Part shown: positions 16,416 to 25,563 of the stretch, one piece after another | How positions within the stretch are numbered: the stretch's first letter is position 1 | Layout: each line of letters starts with the position of its first letter | Assembly: GCF_018205975.1 (NCBI RefSeq) | Contig: NZ_CP073577.1 | Location: forward strand, 1,240,001-1,304,000 | DNA length: 64,000 nucleotides | DNA from: Erythrobacter sp. JK5 | Lineage (GTDB): Bacteria > Pseudomonadota > Alphaproteobacteria > Sphingomonadales > Sphingomonadaceae | Reading direction: 5' to 3' | The notes under the pieces: generated by a model | Told to the model about the DNA's origin: nothing | What the model saw: only the letters and a program-made list of their open reading frames with translations | Database searches by the model: none | Translations under genes and position numbers: made by a program

Positions 16416-18664
16416 TACTCCGCCGCCTCGTCCAGCCCTTCGCCCAGCGGCGGCATGTTGTGACCGAGCAGGGTCAGGATATCCGCCGCGCATTCGACCA
16501 CGTTGGAGCCGGGGCCGTAGATGCCCTGCACCCCTGCCTCGCGCAGGAAATCGTAGTCCTGCGGCGGGATCACACCGCCGGCGGTGACCTTGATGTCCGG
16601 GCGGCCCGCTTCCTTGAGTAGTCGGATCAGTTCGGGGATCAGTGTCTTGTGGCCTGCAGCGAGCGAGCTTGCGCCGACAACGTCCACGTCCTTGTCGAGC
16701 GCCATCTTGCAGGCTTCTTGCGGGGTCTGGAACAGCGGACCGGAGACCACCTCGAAGCCCATGTCGGCAAAGGCGCTCGCGATCACGTTCGCGCCCCGAT
16801 CGTGCCCGTCCTGCCCCATCTTGGCGACCATGATGCGCGGCTTACGGCCCAGGCGGCGTTCGACCGCATCGACCCCATCGGTGACCTGCGCCCAGCGGCG
16901 ATCGAACTCGTAGGCACTGGCATAGACCCCGCTCACCGGCTTGGGCGTCGCGTCGTGGCGACCGAACGCCTGCTCCATTGCCGCGGAGATCTCGCCCAGC
17001 GTCGCATCGGCCCGCGCCGCATCGACCGCGCGGGCCAGCAGGTTGACATCGCCTTTCGCTTCAAGCTCGGCGATCTTCGAAGGCGGCAACGGCACGCCGC
17101 GTTCGTCGCGCCCAGCACCCAGCGCCGCGCGCGCGACCGCAGGGTCGGTCGCCGCCGCCTCGCTCAAGGCCTTCAGCGCCGCCTGGCACGCCGCCTCGTC
17201 GCGCTCCTCACGAACCCGCTCGATCCGCGCGATCTGGCCCTTGCGAACCGCCGCGTTGTCGATGTCGAGCGTTTCGATCGGGTCTTCCTTGTCCTTGCGG
17301 TACTTGTTGACCCCGACGATCACGGTCTCGCCCTTGTCGATACCGGTCTGCTTTTCCGCCGCGGCGCGTTCGATCGCGGCCTTGGGCGCGCCAGTATCGA
17401 CATAGGCCGTCATCCCGCCCGCCGCATCGACTTCGGCGATCAGCTTTTCGGCCTCTTCGACCAATGTCGCGGTCAGAGCTTCGATGTAATGCGAGCCGCC
17501 GAGCGGATCGACGACATTGGTGATCCCGCTTTCCTCCTGCAGCACCAGCTGCGTGTTGCGCGCGATACGGGCGGAGAAGTCAGTCGGCAATGCAATGGCT
17601 TCGTCGAGCGCGTTGGTATGCAGGCTCTGGGTGCCGCCCAGCGTCGCCGCCATCGCCTCTATCGTGGTGCGAATGACGTTATTGTAGGGGTCTTGCTCCT
17701 GCAGGCTGACGCCACTCGTCTGGCAGTGGGTGCGGAGCATCTTGGAGCGTTCTTCTTCCGCCCCCAGCCCGTCCATCACACGATACCACAGCGTCCGGGC
17801 GGCGCGCAGCTTGGCGATCTCCATGAAGAAATTCATGCCGATGCCGAAGAAGAAGCTCAGCCGGCCCGCGAAGGCGTCGATGTCCAGCCCCGCCTCCATC
17901 GCCCGCACGACATATTCCTTGCCGTCGGCAATGGTGAAGGCGAGCTCTTGCACCGCCGTCGCCCCGGCCTCGTGCATGTGATAGCCGCTGATCGAAATGC
18001 TGTTGAATTTCGGCATGTTGGCCGAGGTGTAGGCGATGATGTCCGACACGATCCGCATCGAAGGTTCGGGCGGATAGATATAGGTATTGCGGACCATGAA
18101 CTCCTTGAGGATGTCGTTCTGGATCGTGCCCGAAAGCTTGTCCTGCGACACGCCCTGCCGCTCGGCGGCGACGATGTAGAACGCCATCACCGGGATCACC
18201 GCGCCGTTCATCGTCATGCTGACGCTCATCGTATCGAGCGGGATCTGGTCGAACAGGATTTCCATGTCCGCCACGGTGTCGATCGCCACGCCCGCCTTGC
18301 CGACATCGCCGACCACGCGCGGGTGATCGGAATCATAGCCGCGGTGGGTGGCAAGGTCGAAAGCGACGCTCAGCCCCTTCTGACCCGCTGCGAGATTGCG
18401 GCGGTAGAAGGCGTTGGATTCCTCGGCGGTAGAGAAGCCCGCATATTGCCGGATCGTCCATGGGCGGCCGGCATACATGCTCGCCTTCACCCCGCGCGTG
18501 AACGGCGCGAAGCCGGGCAGGCCGGGATCGAAGTCCGCATGATCGGCCTCGGTATAAAGCGGCTTGATATCGAAGCCTTCGGGCGTGGACCAGGTCAGGT
18601 CACGGCCCCTGGATTCTGTGTCGGCGAGGGCTTTCCAGTCTGCGGGGGTGGGTTTGTCGGTCAT
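16415..18664 (-). CDS. scpA: Methylmalonyl-CoA mutase (B12-dependent, single chain)
   Basis: 749 aa from ATG 18664 ([10 protein letters not shown]). Isomerises (R)-methylmalonyl-CoA to succinyl-CoA using adenosylcobalamin. The large N-terminal TIM-barrel domain carries [44 protein letters not shown] and [14 protein letters not shown]. The C-terminal B12-binding domain has the DxHxxG motif in [13 protein letters not shown] and a GxGG-like [10 protein letters not shown]. It is slightly longer than the common 710-720 aa. The MeaB/ArgK chaperone is not in the window. A palindromic repeat lies just upstream. Confidence 0.96.
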   Translation of the reverse strand: MTDKPTPADWKALADTESRGRDLTWSTPEGFDIKPLYTEADHADFDPGLPGFAPFTRGVKASMYAGRPWTIRQYAGFSTAEESNAFYRRNLAAGQKGLSVAFDLATHRGYDSDHPRVVGDVGKAGVAIDTVADMEILFDQIPLDTMSVSMTMNGAVIPVMAFYIVAAERQGVSQDKLSGTIQNDILKEFMVRNTYIYPPEPSMRIVSDIIAYTSANMPKFNSISISGYHMHEAGATAVQELAFTIADGKEYVVRAMEAGLDIDAFAGRLSFFFGIGMNFFMEIAKLRAARTLWYRVMDGLGAEEERSKMLRTHCQTSGVSLQEQDPYNNVIRTTIEAMAATLGGTQSLHTNALDEAIALPTDFSARIARNTQLVLQEESGITNVVDPLGGSHYIEALTATLVEEAEKLIAEVDAAGGMTAYVDTGAPKAAIERAAAEKQTGIDKGETVIVGVNKYRKDKEDPIETLDIDNAAVRKGQIARIERVREERDEAACQAALKALSEAAATDPAVARAALGAGRDERGVPLPPSKIAELEAKGDVNLLARAVDAARADATLGEISAAMEQAFGRHDATPKPVSGVYASAYEFDRRWAQVTDGVDAVERRLGRKPRIMVAKMGQDGHDRGANVIASAFADMGFEVVSGPLFQTPQEACKMALDKDVDVVGASSLAAGHKTLIPELIRLLKEAGRPDIKVTAGGVIPPQDYDFLREAGVQGIYGPGSNVVECAADILTLLGHNMPPLGEGLDEAAE

Positions 18665-18679
18665 GTCGCGATCCTTACC

Positions 18680-18748
18680 CGCTCGTGCTGAGCTTGTCGA
18701 AGCGCGAGCGCTGGTCATACTCACCCTTCGACAGGCTCAGGATGAGCG
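18680..18748. repeat. REP-like inverted repeat (family 1) upstream of mcm
   Basis: Two 25-base arms face each other. The left arm contains GCTCGTGCTGAGCTTGTCGA, and the right arm contains CCTTCGACAGGCTCAGGATG, which is the same sequence in reverse complement with a few differences. The loop is about 19 bases. The unit is a known style of sphingomonad intergenic palindrome. It occupies nearly the whole gap between the enoyl-CoA hydratase stop and the mcm start, so it is transcribed and could affect mRNA processing. Confidence 0.82.
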
Positions 18749-18754
18749 CACTTG

Positions 18755-19543
18755 CTACTTCCCCGTAAACTCCGCCTTGCGTTTTTCGAGGAAGGCCTTG
18801 CCGCCCTCTTTCGCATCGGCCGATCGGCCCGCAATATGCTGCGCTTCGGCTTCGGCAAGCAGCACCTGCTGCAGCGAGCCGTCCAGCGCGGTGGCGATGT
18901 TGCGCTTCATTGCGGCGTAGGCGAGCGTCGGGCCGTTGGCGAGCTTGGCCGCGAGCGCCTTCGCTTCGTCCATCAGCAATTCGTCATCGACGCATTTGTA
19001 AATCAGGCCCCATTCCTCGGCCTGTTCGGCGCCGATCTTCTCGCCCAGCATCATCATGCGGGTGGCGCGGGCGCGGCCGATGGCGCGGGCGAGCAGCCAA
19101 GTCGAGCCGCCATCGGGCACGAGCCCGATATTAACGAAGGCCTGCAGGAAATAGGCCGAACGTCCGGCAATGGTGAAATCCGCCGCTAGCGCGAGGCTGC
19201 ACCCGACCCCCGCTGCCGGACCATTGACCGCACAGATCACCGGGACGTCGGCGCGGATCAGGTGGCTGATCGCCGGGTTGTAGTGGTTGTTGAGCGCCTC
19301 GTGACTGCCGCCCTTGCCGGTGAGCGCGTTGTCCGAGCCGCGCGCCGACAGGTCCGCGCCCGAGCAGAAGCCCTTGCCCTCACCCGTGATCAGCACCGCG
19401 CGGCTGTCGCCCAGATCGTAGAACACCTGCCCGATCTCGTTCGCCATCTGCGGCGGCATCGCGTTGAGGCGATCCGGGCGGTTGAGGGTGATGGTGGTCA
19501 GCGGGCCGTCTTTTTCGACGCGGATGGTTTCGTATTCGGACAC
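18755..19543 (-). CDS. Enoyl-CoA hydratase/isomerase family protein
   Basis: 262 aa crotonase-fold protein. The oxyanion-hole segments are GKGFCSGADLSARG and NGPAAGVGCSLALAADFTIA, with LVPDGGSTWLLARAIGRARA following. The Asp/Gly pattern after the second segment resembles PaaG/PaaF-like isomerases or hydratases, but the substrate is not fixed by sequence. It sits between mce and mcm on the same strand, so it probably acts on acyl-CoAs that feed the propionyl-CoA route. Both flanks carry palindromic repeats. Confidence 0.88.
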   Translation of the reverse strand: MSEYETIRVEKDGPLTTITLNRPDRLNAMPPQMANEIGQVFYDLGDSRAVLITGEGKGFCSGADLSARGSDNALTGKGGSHEALNNHYNPAISHLIRADVPVICAVNGPAAGVGCSLALAADFTIAGRSAYFLQAFVNIGLVPDGGSTWLLARAIGRARATRMMMLGEKIGAEQAEEWGLIYKCVDDELLMDEAKALAAKLANGPTLAYAAMKRNIATALDGSLQQVLLAEAEAQHIAGRSADAKEGGKAFLEKRKAEFTGK

Positions 19544-19624
19544 GGGGCCTCTCCCAAGCGTTTCGGTTTGAAACTGTCCTAGGGGCGGATGTGGCTGGGT
19601 GGCAACCTATGAAAAACAGCACTT

Positions 19625-19709
19625 CGTCACCCCTGCGCAGGCAGGGGTCCAGACAACTTTGCGATTGGCAGAGAGCTTATCTGGATTCCTGCCTTCGCAG
19701 GAATGACGG
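19625..19709. repeat. Palindromic repeat pair (family 2) between mce and enoyl-CoA hydratase
   Basis: The left arm (19625-19652) reads CGTCACCCCTGCGCAGGCAG... and the right arm (19681-19709) reads CTGGATTCCTGCCTTCGCAG.... Each arm is itself a palindrome, and the two are inverted copies (CCAG/CTGG ends, CGTCA/TGACG ends). This type is abundant between genes in many alphaproteobacteria. It fills most of the 170-base gap between the mce stop and the hydratase start. Confidence 0.85.
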
Positions 19710-19713
19710 GAGT

Positions 19714-20181
19714 TCAATTCGACCAGTGCGTGCCTTCCTTGGGCGTTTCCATGATCTCGGTCAGCATGCCCTGCATGTCCTTGGGATGGACGAAGAAGAT
19801 CGGGGTGCCATGCGCACCAATGCGGGTGGGGCCGAGTATGCGCTTGCCCAGCTCCTCGAATTCCTTGCGCGCATCCTCGATATCGGGGACTTCGAAGCAG
19901 ACATGATGCTGCCCGCCGAGCGGGTTCTTCTCGAGGAAATTGGTGAGCGGGCTGTCGGGGCCAAGCGGCTCGATCAGCTCGATCTGGGTGCCTCCACTGT
20001 CCGACGACCCTGAGCCTGTCGAATGGGCGGGCGTGTCGACGAAGCAGACCTTCACCCCCTGCGCCTCAAGATCGAAGGGCGTGTGGATCTTGGTCGCACC
20101 CATGACTTCGCGGTAATGCGCGATGGAGTCTTCGATCGAAGGCGTCGCGACGCCGATGTGGTTGAGACGGCCTAGTTTCAT
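19714..20181 (-). CDS. mce: Methylmalonyl-CoA epimerase with a REP-derived insertion
   Basis: 155 aa vicinal-oxygen-chelate protein. Interconverts (S)- and (R)-methylmalonyl-CoA between propionyl-CoA carboxylase and the mutase. Expected metal ligands are in place: His in LNHIGVA (about 8), Gln in GGTQIELIEP (about 66), His in GGQHHVCFE (about 92), and Glu in LTEIMETPKE (about 142). The stretch PAHSTGSGSSDSGG before the Gln strand is extra relative to the family and is encoded by a REP-like sequence. The start ATG overlaps the stop of the upstream unknown gene (ATGA). Confidence 0.9.
   Translation of the reverse strand: MKLGRLNHIGVATPSIEDSIAHYREVMGATKIHTPFDLEAQGVKVCFVDTPAHSTGSGSSDSGGTQIELIEPLGPDSPLTNFLEKNPLGGQHHVCFEVPDIEDARKEFEELGKRILGPTRIGAHGTPIFFVHPKDMQGMLTEIMETPKEGTHWSN
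20009..20023. repeat. REP-like core (family 1) embedded in mce coding sequence
   Basis: Plus-strand CCTGAGCCTGTCGAA is identical over 15 bases to the core of the REP arm at 18724-18748 read in reverse complement. It lies inside mce in frame, encoding part of a Gly/Ser-rich loop (around residues 53-58). Flanking bases (CCCATTCGACAGGCTCAGGG on the coding strand) extend the resemblance. Confidence 0.72.
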
Positions 20182-20708
20182 TTCTTCGTTTCCAGACCCA
20201 ATTTTGGCGTTTCCGTCGCTATGTGACCTCGCAGCTTCGGAATAAACTCGGAAGCCAGCTGCTGATATTTGACTGTCATGATCATTGGCAAGCCCTTGAG
20301 GGTATCGAGCCCCGCTGCACCTTGCTCAGTTGCGGTTTTCGCTTGCTCAACGATAGCTGTCATGAGAACCCGGTTTTGCTTTTCGAAATCCTCGACAAGC
20401 GGCATAGCTGAAGGAAAGTAGATAGCTGTAATTGACCTAATTCGAGCTAGGTCAGGGATCCCCCGCACCTCAACGGTTTCATCCTTCAGGCGCGCTACCG
20501 CTGAGACTGATGCCTGCTGATAACCCGAAACGTAAGAATCGATTTCGTCGAACAGCTCCTCCGCCTTGTCGCGAAGTATGGCTTGATCCTCACGCTCTGC
20601 CTTCCACTTTTCATGAGCGCGTTGATAGAATGGGCTAACGAAGGATGCTGCAAGCGTCCCTATCACACCAATAGCGGCGACTATCACTAGGGCGACTTCG
20701 TTAGTCAT
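20178..20708 (-). CDS. Membrane-anchored protein of unknown function, 176 aa
   Basis: From the ATG at 20708 ([20 protein letters not shown]) there is one N-terminal transmembrane helix, then a basic turn and a long charged helical domain (HEKWKAEREDQAILRDKAEE ...) with predicted coiled-coil character, probably cytoplasmic. Base composition is clearly more AT-rich than pccB and mce. It is joined to both neighbours by overlaps: TGATG with pccB and ATGA with mce. No family recognised. It has no obvious enzymatic role in propionyl-CoA metabolism. Confidence 0.7.
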   Translation of the reverse strand: MTNEVALVIVAAIGVIGTLAASFVSPFYQRAHEKWKAEREDQAILRDKAEELFDEIDSYVSGYQQASVSAVARLKDETVEVRGIPDLARIRSITAIYFPSAMPLVEDFEKQNRVLMTAIVEQAKTATEQGAAGLDTLKGLPMIMTVKYQQLASEFIPKLRGHIATETPKLGLETKK

Positions 20709-22239
20709 CACAACGGAATATTGTCGTGCTTCTTCCACGGGTTCTCAAGCTGCTTCGTCCGCAGCTTGCGTAGCCCCAGCGCGATCCGTCGCCGGGTCGC
20801 GTGCGGGTGGATCACTTCGTCGATATAGCCGCGCTGGGCTGCCACGAACGGGTTGGCGAAGCGGTCCTCGTACTCCGCCGTCTTCTCCGCGATCTTCTCC
20901 GGATCGTCGCGGTCCTGGCGGAAGATGATCTCTACCGCGCCTTTTGCGCCCATCACCGCGATCTCTGCGGTCGGCCAGGCGTAGTTCAAGTCGCCTCGCA
21001 GGTGCTTTGACGCCATTACGTCGTAGGCGCCGCCATAGGCCTTGCGGGTGATGACGGTGATCTTGGGCACGGTCGCCTCAGCATAGGCGAACAGCAGCTT
21101 CGCGCCGTGCTTGATGATCCCGCCCAGTTCCTGCGCGGTGCCGGGCAGGAAGCCGGGGACATCGACGAAGGTCACGATCGGAATCTCGAACGCGTCGCAG
21201 AACCGCACGAAGCGCGCGGCTTTCTTCGACGAGTTGATGTCGAGCACCCCCGCCAGCACCATCGGCTGGTTCGCGACCACGCCCACGGTGCGCCCCTCGA
21301 CCCGGCCAAAGCCGCAAATGATGTTGGCGGCATGCAGAGGCTGGATTTCGAAGAACGTTCCTTCGTCCACCGTCTTCGCGATTACCTCGTGCATATCGTA
21401 GGGCTGGTTGGCGTTGTCGGGGATCAGCGTGTCGAGCGAATGCTCCTCCCGGTCCCACGGATCGCTCGTCGGAAACTCGGGCACTTCCTCGCGGTTCGAC
21501 AGCGGCAGATAGTTGAAGAATTCGCGCGTCGAAAGCAGCGTCTCGATGTCGTTCTCGAACGCGCAATCGGCGACGCTGGTCTTGGTCGAGTGCGTCACCG
21601 CCCCGCCCAGCTCCTCCTGCGTCACGACCTCGTTGGTGACGGTCTTCACCACGTCCGGTCCGGTGACGAACATGTAGGACGAGTCCTTCACCATGAAGAT
21701 GAAGTCGGTCATCGCCGGCGAATAGACCGCTCCGCCCGCGCACGGCCCATGATGAGGCTGATCTGCGGCACGACGCCGCTCGCGAGCACGTTGCGCTGGA
21801 ACACCTCGGCATAGCCGCCGAGCGACGCCACGCCTTCCTGAATGCGCGCGCCGCCGCTGTCGTTGAGGCCGATCACAGGCGCGCCGACCTTCATCGCGGT
21901 GTCCATCACCTTGCAGATCTTCTCCGCATGGCGTTTCGACAGACTGCCGCCGAACACGGTGAAATCCTGAGAGAAAACGTAGACCAGCCGCCCGTTGATC
22001 GTGCCGCTGCCGGTGACGACGCCATCGCCGGGAATGCGTTGTTCCTCCATGCCGAAATCGACGCAATCGTGTTCGACATAGGTATCGAGCTCTTCGAAAC
22101 TGTCCACATCGAGCAGCACATCCAGACGCTCGCGCGCGGTCAGCTTGCCTTTGGCGTGCTGCGCGTCGATCCGCTTTTGGCCGCCACCCATGCGGGCAGC
22201 TTCGCGGCGGCGTTCCATTTCGGCGATATTGGCAGACAT
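20708..22239 (-). CDS. pccB: Propionyl-CoA carboxylase subunit beta (frameshifted as sequenced)
   Basis: The carboxyltransferase subunit: starts [20 protein letters not shown], with [15 protein letters not shown] and [14 protein letters not shown] in the first frame. It then switches frame at 21746-21748 and continues as [31 protein letters not shown] and a normal C-terminus ending near 20708. Adding one G on the coding strand there restores ...[15 protein letters not shown]... and a protein of about 510 aa, the family length. With PccA it makes methylmalonyl-CoA. Context supports propionyl-CoA as the substrate. Confidence 0.92.
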
Positions 22240-22300
22240 CCTCGGCCCCTGAAGTTTGTTTCAGGGGTCGTTGCCGCAGCGCTGCGGCAGGGTCAACTCG

Positions 22301-23034
22301 TCAGAAACGCAGCGTCACGCTCCGCGCCAGTGCGGGCGAGATCGACTCCGCCACCCGCAGCGCCCTGGTCATGCCGATATTCGCCTCGTTGCGACCTTTC
22401 TCGATCGCCTCGACGATCTGCCGCGCGCAGTCTTCGGGCGGCATCTTCTTCATCGGATTGCCGTCATTCATCTGCGTATCGACTACCGGCGGAAGCGCCT
22501 CGATCACGCTGACATTGGTGTCCTTGAGCTGTTCGCGGATCGCGAGCGAATAGAACCGCAATCCCGCCTTGGTCGCGCAATAGACCGGCTGGCGCGCGGC
22601 GGGCGCAATCGCGAGTCCGCTGGTGACATTGACGATCACCGCTTCTGGCCGCGCCTTGAGACGATCCATCAACCCCACCGTCAACCGGATCGGCGCGTTG
22701 AGATTGGCGTAGATGCAGGCGTCGGCGGCGTCGGGATCGACCGTGCCCCATTCTCTTCGGGGCGAAAATCGTGATCGACCAGCTGCCCGGCATTGTTGAT
22801 CAGGATATCGAGTTCGCGCGCGCCCCACGTGGAAAGCAAGGCATCGACTCCGGCGGCGTCCGACAGGCTCGCGGGGATCGTCTCGAACCCCTCGCCCTCC
22901 ATCGCGGCCAACCGCTCGGGATTGCGCCCGGTCAGAACGACATGCGCACCCTTCGCCTTCAGCTGCCGCGCTATTTCGCGACCGATCCCCGCACTGCCGC
23001 CGGTCAGCAGAACCGTCTTGCCCGCTATATCCAT
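22301..23034 (-). CDS. Short-chain dehydrogenase/reductase (frameshifted as sequenced)
   Basis: Starts MDIAGKTVLLTGGSAGIGRE (TGxxxGxG nucleotide-binding motif), then LDILINNAGQLVDHDFRPEE. The frame breaks at 22746-22749, and the second frame continues with NVTSGLAIAP and the catalytic YCATK of the classical SDR YxxxK. One extra G on the coding strand joins them as ...EENGGTVDPDAAD.... Its total length of about 245 aa is normal. The start overlaps the stop of the upstream reductase (TGATG). Substrate unknown; the DltE-like subgroup is a possibility. Confidence 0.8.
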
Positions 23035-24059
23035 CAGAACTTCACGATGCCTCTGTCCACAAGACTGCGGACGGTCGCCTCGATCGCCTCTGCGGCGGGG
23101 ATGTATTCCAGACCCAGCACGTCGGTCGCATGTCGGCCCGAAACATCGCGGTGCCGACCAAGCTCGGTCTTGACTTGCTTCAGATCCGCCATGAACGGCG
23201 CGAGCAGTCTGACCATGAACGACGGCAGCCTGCGGCTCGGCACCTTCCCCGCATAGGCAGGCGTGCGTTCGCGGATGACCTCGGCGATCTCGCTCATCCA
23301 CATGAAGCGATCGGAGACCGCGAAGCGTCCGCCTTTCACTGTCTGCGCCGGAGCGTCGAGCGCGAGCAGGTGCGCCCTGGCAACGTCGCGAACATCGACG
23401 ATGCCGACGCCGACATCGGGCAGCGCGGGAATTTTGCCGGTCAGCAGGCGCTGGACAAGCGCGACGGAGGTCGAAAGGTCGTCGCTTGCCACCGGACCGA
23501 CCACCACGACCGGATTGATCGAGCAGAATTCCATGTCGGGCGCATGGGCTGAGACCCAATCGCGACAGGCCTTCTCGGCGACGGTCTTGGATCGGTGGTA
23601 TGGCTGGACATCGGGATTCTCGAGCACGGTCCAGTCGGCTTCGGTAAAGAGCGACTTTCCGGGCGGGTGGCCATAGGCGATCGCGGCTGCGGAGCTGGTC
23701 AGCACAAACCGCTTCGCCCCGGCTTCGTAGGCATTCTCGAGCGCGCGCAGGGCGCCATCTCGTGCCGGGATGACCAGCTCGTCGGCGTGGTCGGGTACAG
23801 TCAGCGGGAACGGCGAGGCGACATGCGCGACCCCGTCGCAGCCTTCGCAGGCGTCTTCCCATCCATCGTCGCTTTCGAGTTCGGCCCAGAACACCTTCAG
23901 CCGTTTGCCCGCTGCGGGCCAGCGGGCGCGCAGGCGCGGCTCGCTCTTGGCGAGGTTGCGCACAGTCGTGTGCACAGTCTTGCCCGCCGCCAGCGCCTGA
24001 TCGATCAGCTCGCCGCCGATGTAGCCTGTCCCGCCGGTGACTAGGATCGTGTCCGCCAT
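23034..24059 (-). CDS. NAD-dependent epimerase/dehydratase (dihydroflavonol-reductase-like)
   Basis: 341 aa extended SDR. The N-terminal Rossmann motif is LVTGGTGYIGGELIDQ. LTSSAAAIAYG and the catalytic YHRSKTVAEKA supply Ser and YxxxK. The closest recognisable group is the dihydroflavonol-4-reductase/aldehyde-reductase family, which in bacteria reduces varied ketones or aldehydes. It overlaps the SDR gene downstream by one base, so the pair is probably co-translated. No function can be assigned beyond NAD(P)-linked reduction. Confidence 0.82.
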   Translation of the reverse strand: MADTILVTGGTGYIGGELIDQALAAGKTVHTTVRNLAKSEPRLRARWPAAGKRLKVFWAELESDDGWEDACEGCDGVAHVASPFPLTVPDHADELVIPARDGALRALENAYEAGAKRFVLTSSAAAIAYGHPPGKSLFTEADWTVLENPDVQPYHRSKTVAEKACRDWVSAHAPDMEFCSINPVVVVGPVASDDLSTSVALVQRLLTGKIPALPDVGVGIVDVRDVARAHLLALDAPAQTVKGGRFAVSDRFMWMSEIAEVIRERTPAYAGKVPSRRLPSFMVRLLAPFMADLKQVKTELGRHRDVSGRHATDVLGLEYIPAAEAIEATVRSLVDRGIVKF

Positions 24060-24112
24060 GGTGTTCTCCGAAGTGCGGATTTCACTCTAGCAGGCGCAAC
24101 GCGCAGCGCGAC

Positions 24113-25465
24113 CTATTTGAGCAACACCAGCTCTTCGGCGACGGTTGGGTGAATCGCGGTGGTCGCGTCGAAATCGGCCTTGTTCATGCCCGCCTTCACC
24201 GCAACCGCAGCCGCCTGCATGATTTCGGGCGCTTCCGGGCCGATCATGTGAATGCCGAGGATTCTTCCATTGGCTCCATCGCAGATCATCTTGATCAGAC
24301 TGCGTTCGTTGCGACCTGCCACCACGTTCTTCATCGGGCGAAAATCGGAGGTGTAGACCGCGACATCGCCGTACTGGTCCTTCGCCTCGCGCTCGTCGAG
24401 GCCGACGGAGCAGAGCGGCGGATGGCTGAATACCGCGCTGGGAATGCAGGTGTGATCGACGCTGTACGGTTCATCCGGACCGAACACGCTGTCGGCGAAG
24501 GCCTGCCCTTCGCGAATCGCAACGGGGGTCAACTGCACCCGGTCGGTCACATCGCCCACGGCATAGATGTAGTCGACACTGGTTCTGGAAAACTCATCAA
24601 CCAGGATTTCGCCCTTGTCGCCAAGCTTGACGCCGACATTTTCGAGGCCCAGCCCTTCCGTGTTCGGATTGCGGCCCGTAGCGAGCATGACGCAATCGAA
24701 GTTGCGCATTTCATGGCCCGCGAGCTTCACGTCGAAGGTGCCGCCATCGGCTTGCGTCACCGACTCGATGTCGGCGTTGAACAGGAATTCGATCCCCTTC
24801 GACATGGATATCTGCATCAGGCGGTCGCGCAGGCTAAAATCGTAGCCGCGCAGAATCGTGTCCGAACGGTTGGCGATGACGACCTTGGCCCCGAACTCGT
24901 TGAAGATGCCGGCAAACTCGTTGGCGATGTAGCCGCCGCCCATGATCAGGATGCAACCGGGAACCTTGTCGAGATGGAACGCTTCATTCGATGTGATGCA
25001 GTGCGTCTTGCCGGGGAAATCGGGAATGTTGGGTCGCGCGCCGGTGGCGATCAGGATCTTGCCGGCGGTCACGACCTTGCCGTCGTCCAGGGTGATCTCG
25101 TGATCGCCGGTGATTTCCGCGCGCTGCTTGAAAATCGTGACGTCGTGCTTGTCGAGCGTGTCGGTGTAGACGCCCTCGATCCGCGCGACATCCTTCATCA
25201 CGTGGTCGCGCAGCTTGACCCAATCGAAGCTCTTGCCTTCGATCGTCCAGCCGAATGCGGTTGCATCTTCGAGATCCTCGGCGAATTGCGCGCCGTAGAC
25301 GAGCATCTTCTTGGGCACGCAGCCGCGGATGACGCAGGTTCCGCCGACACGGTGTTCCTCGGCCGCCGCGACGCGCGCACCATGCGCGGCCGCAACCCGG
25401 CTGGCCCGGGTGCCCCCCGATCCGATACCGATGGTGAAGAGGTCGAAATCGTAATCTTCGGCCAT
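24113..25465 (-). CDS. gor: Glutathione-disulfide reductase
   Basis: 450 aa, with an AGGAG ribosome site just before the ATG. FAD-binding FTIGIGSGGTRASRVAA and the redox-active disulfide in GGTCVIRGCVPKKML identify the family. The RGCVPKK form is typical of alphaproteobacterial and plant glutathione reductases, while lipoamide dehydrogenases have NxGCxPxK. The C-terminal dimer domain ends IHPTVAEELVLLK with the catalytic HPT. It uses NADPH to regenerate GSH in the cytoplasm. Confidence 0.95.
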   Translation of the reverse strand: MAEDYDFDLFTIGIGSGGTRASRVAAAHGARVAAAEEHRVGGTCVIRGCVPKKMLVYGAQFAEDLEDATAFGWTIEGKSFDWVKLRDHVMKDVARIEGVYTDTLDKHDVTIFKQRAEITGDHEITLDDGKVVTAGKILIATGARPNIPDFPGKTHCITSNEAFHLDKVPGCILIMGGGYIANEFAGIFNEFGAKVVIANRSDTILRGYDFSLRDRLMQISMSKGIEFLFNADIESVTQADGGTFDVKLAGHEMRNFDCVMLATGRNPNTEGLGLENVGVKLGDKGEILVDEFSRTSVDYIYAVGDVTDRVQLTPVAIREGQAFADSVFGPDEPYSVDHTCIPSAVFSHPPLCSVGLDEREAKDQYGDVAVYTSDFRPMKNVVAGRNERSLIKMICDGANGRILGIHMIGPEAPEIMQAAAVAVKAGMNKADFDATTAIHPTVAEELVLLK

Positions 25466-25563
25466 TGAGACGCTCCTGGAATGATGCGGGCGCTATGGCC
25501 TGCCCGACCGGGCTTGCCAACCGCACTTCGCACGACGCTGGTTCGCAGGGATCGTTGGGCCGG

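Noticed and set aside
16649..18691. Plus-strand open frame of 680 codons
   Set aside because: Antisense to methylmalonyl-CoA mutase, with no recognisable protein features.
18665..18754. Cobalamin riboswitch upstream of mcm
   Set aside because: The 90-base gap is nearly all REP pair; no B12-box or multi-stem leader is present.
19544..19713. CRISPR array or IS remnant suggested by the repeats
   Set aside because: Only one inverted pair, no spacers or direct-repeat array, no transposase fragments or target duplications.
24149..25468. Plus-strand open frame of 439 codons
   Set aside because: Shadow of glutathione reductase.
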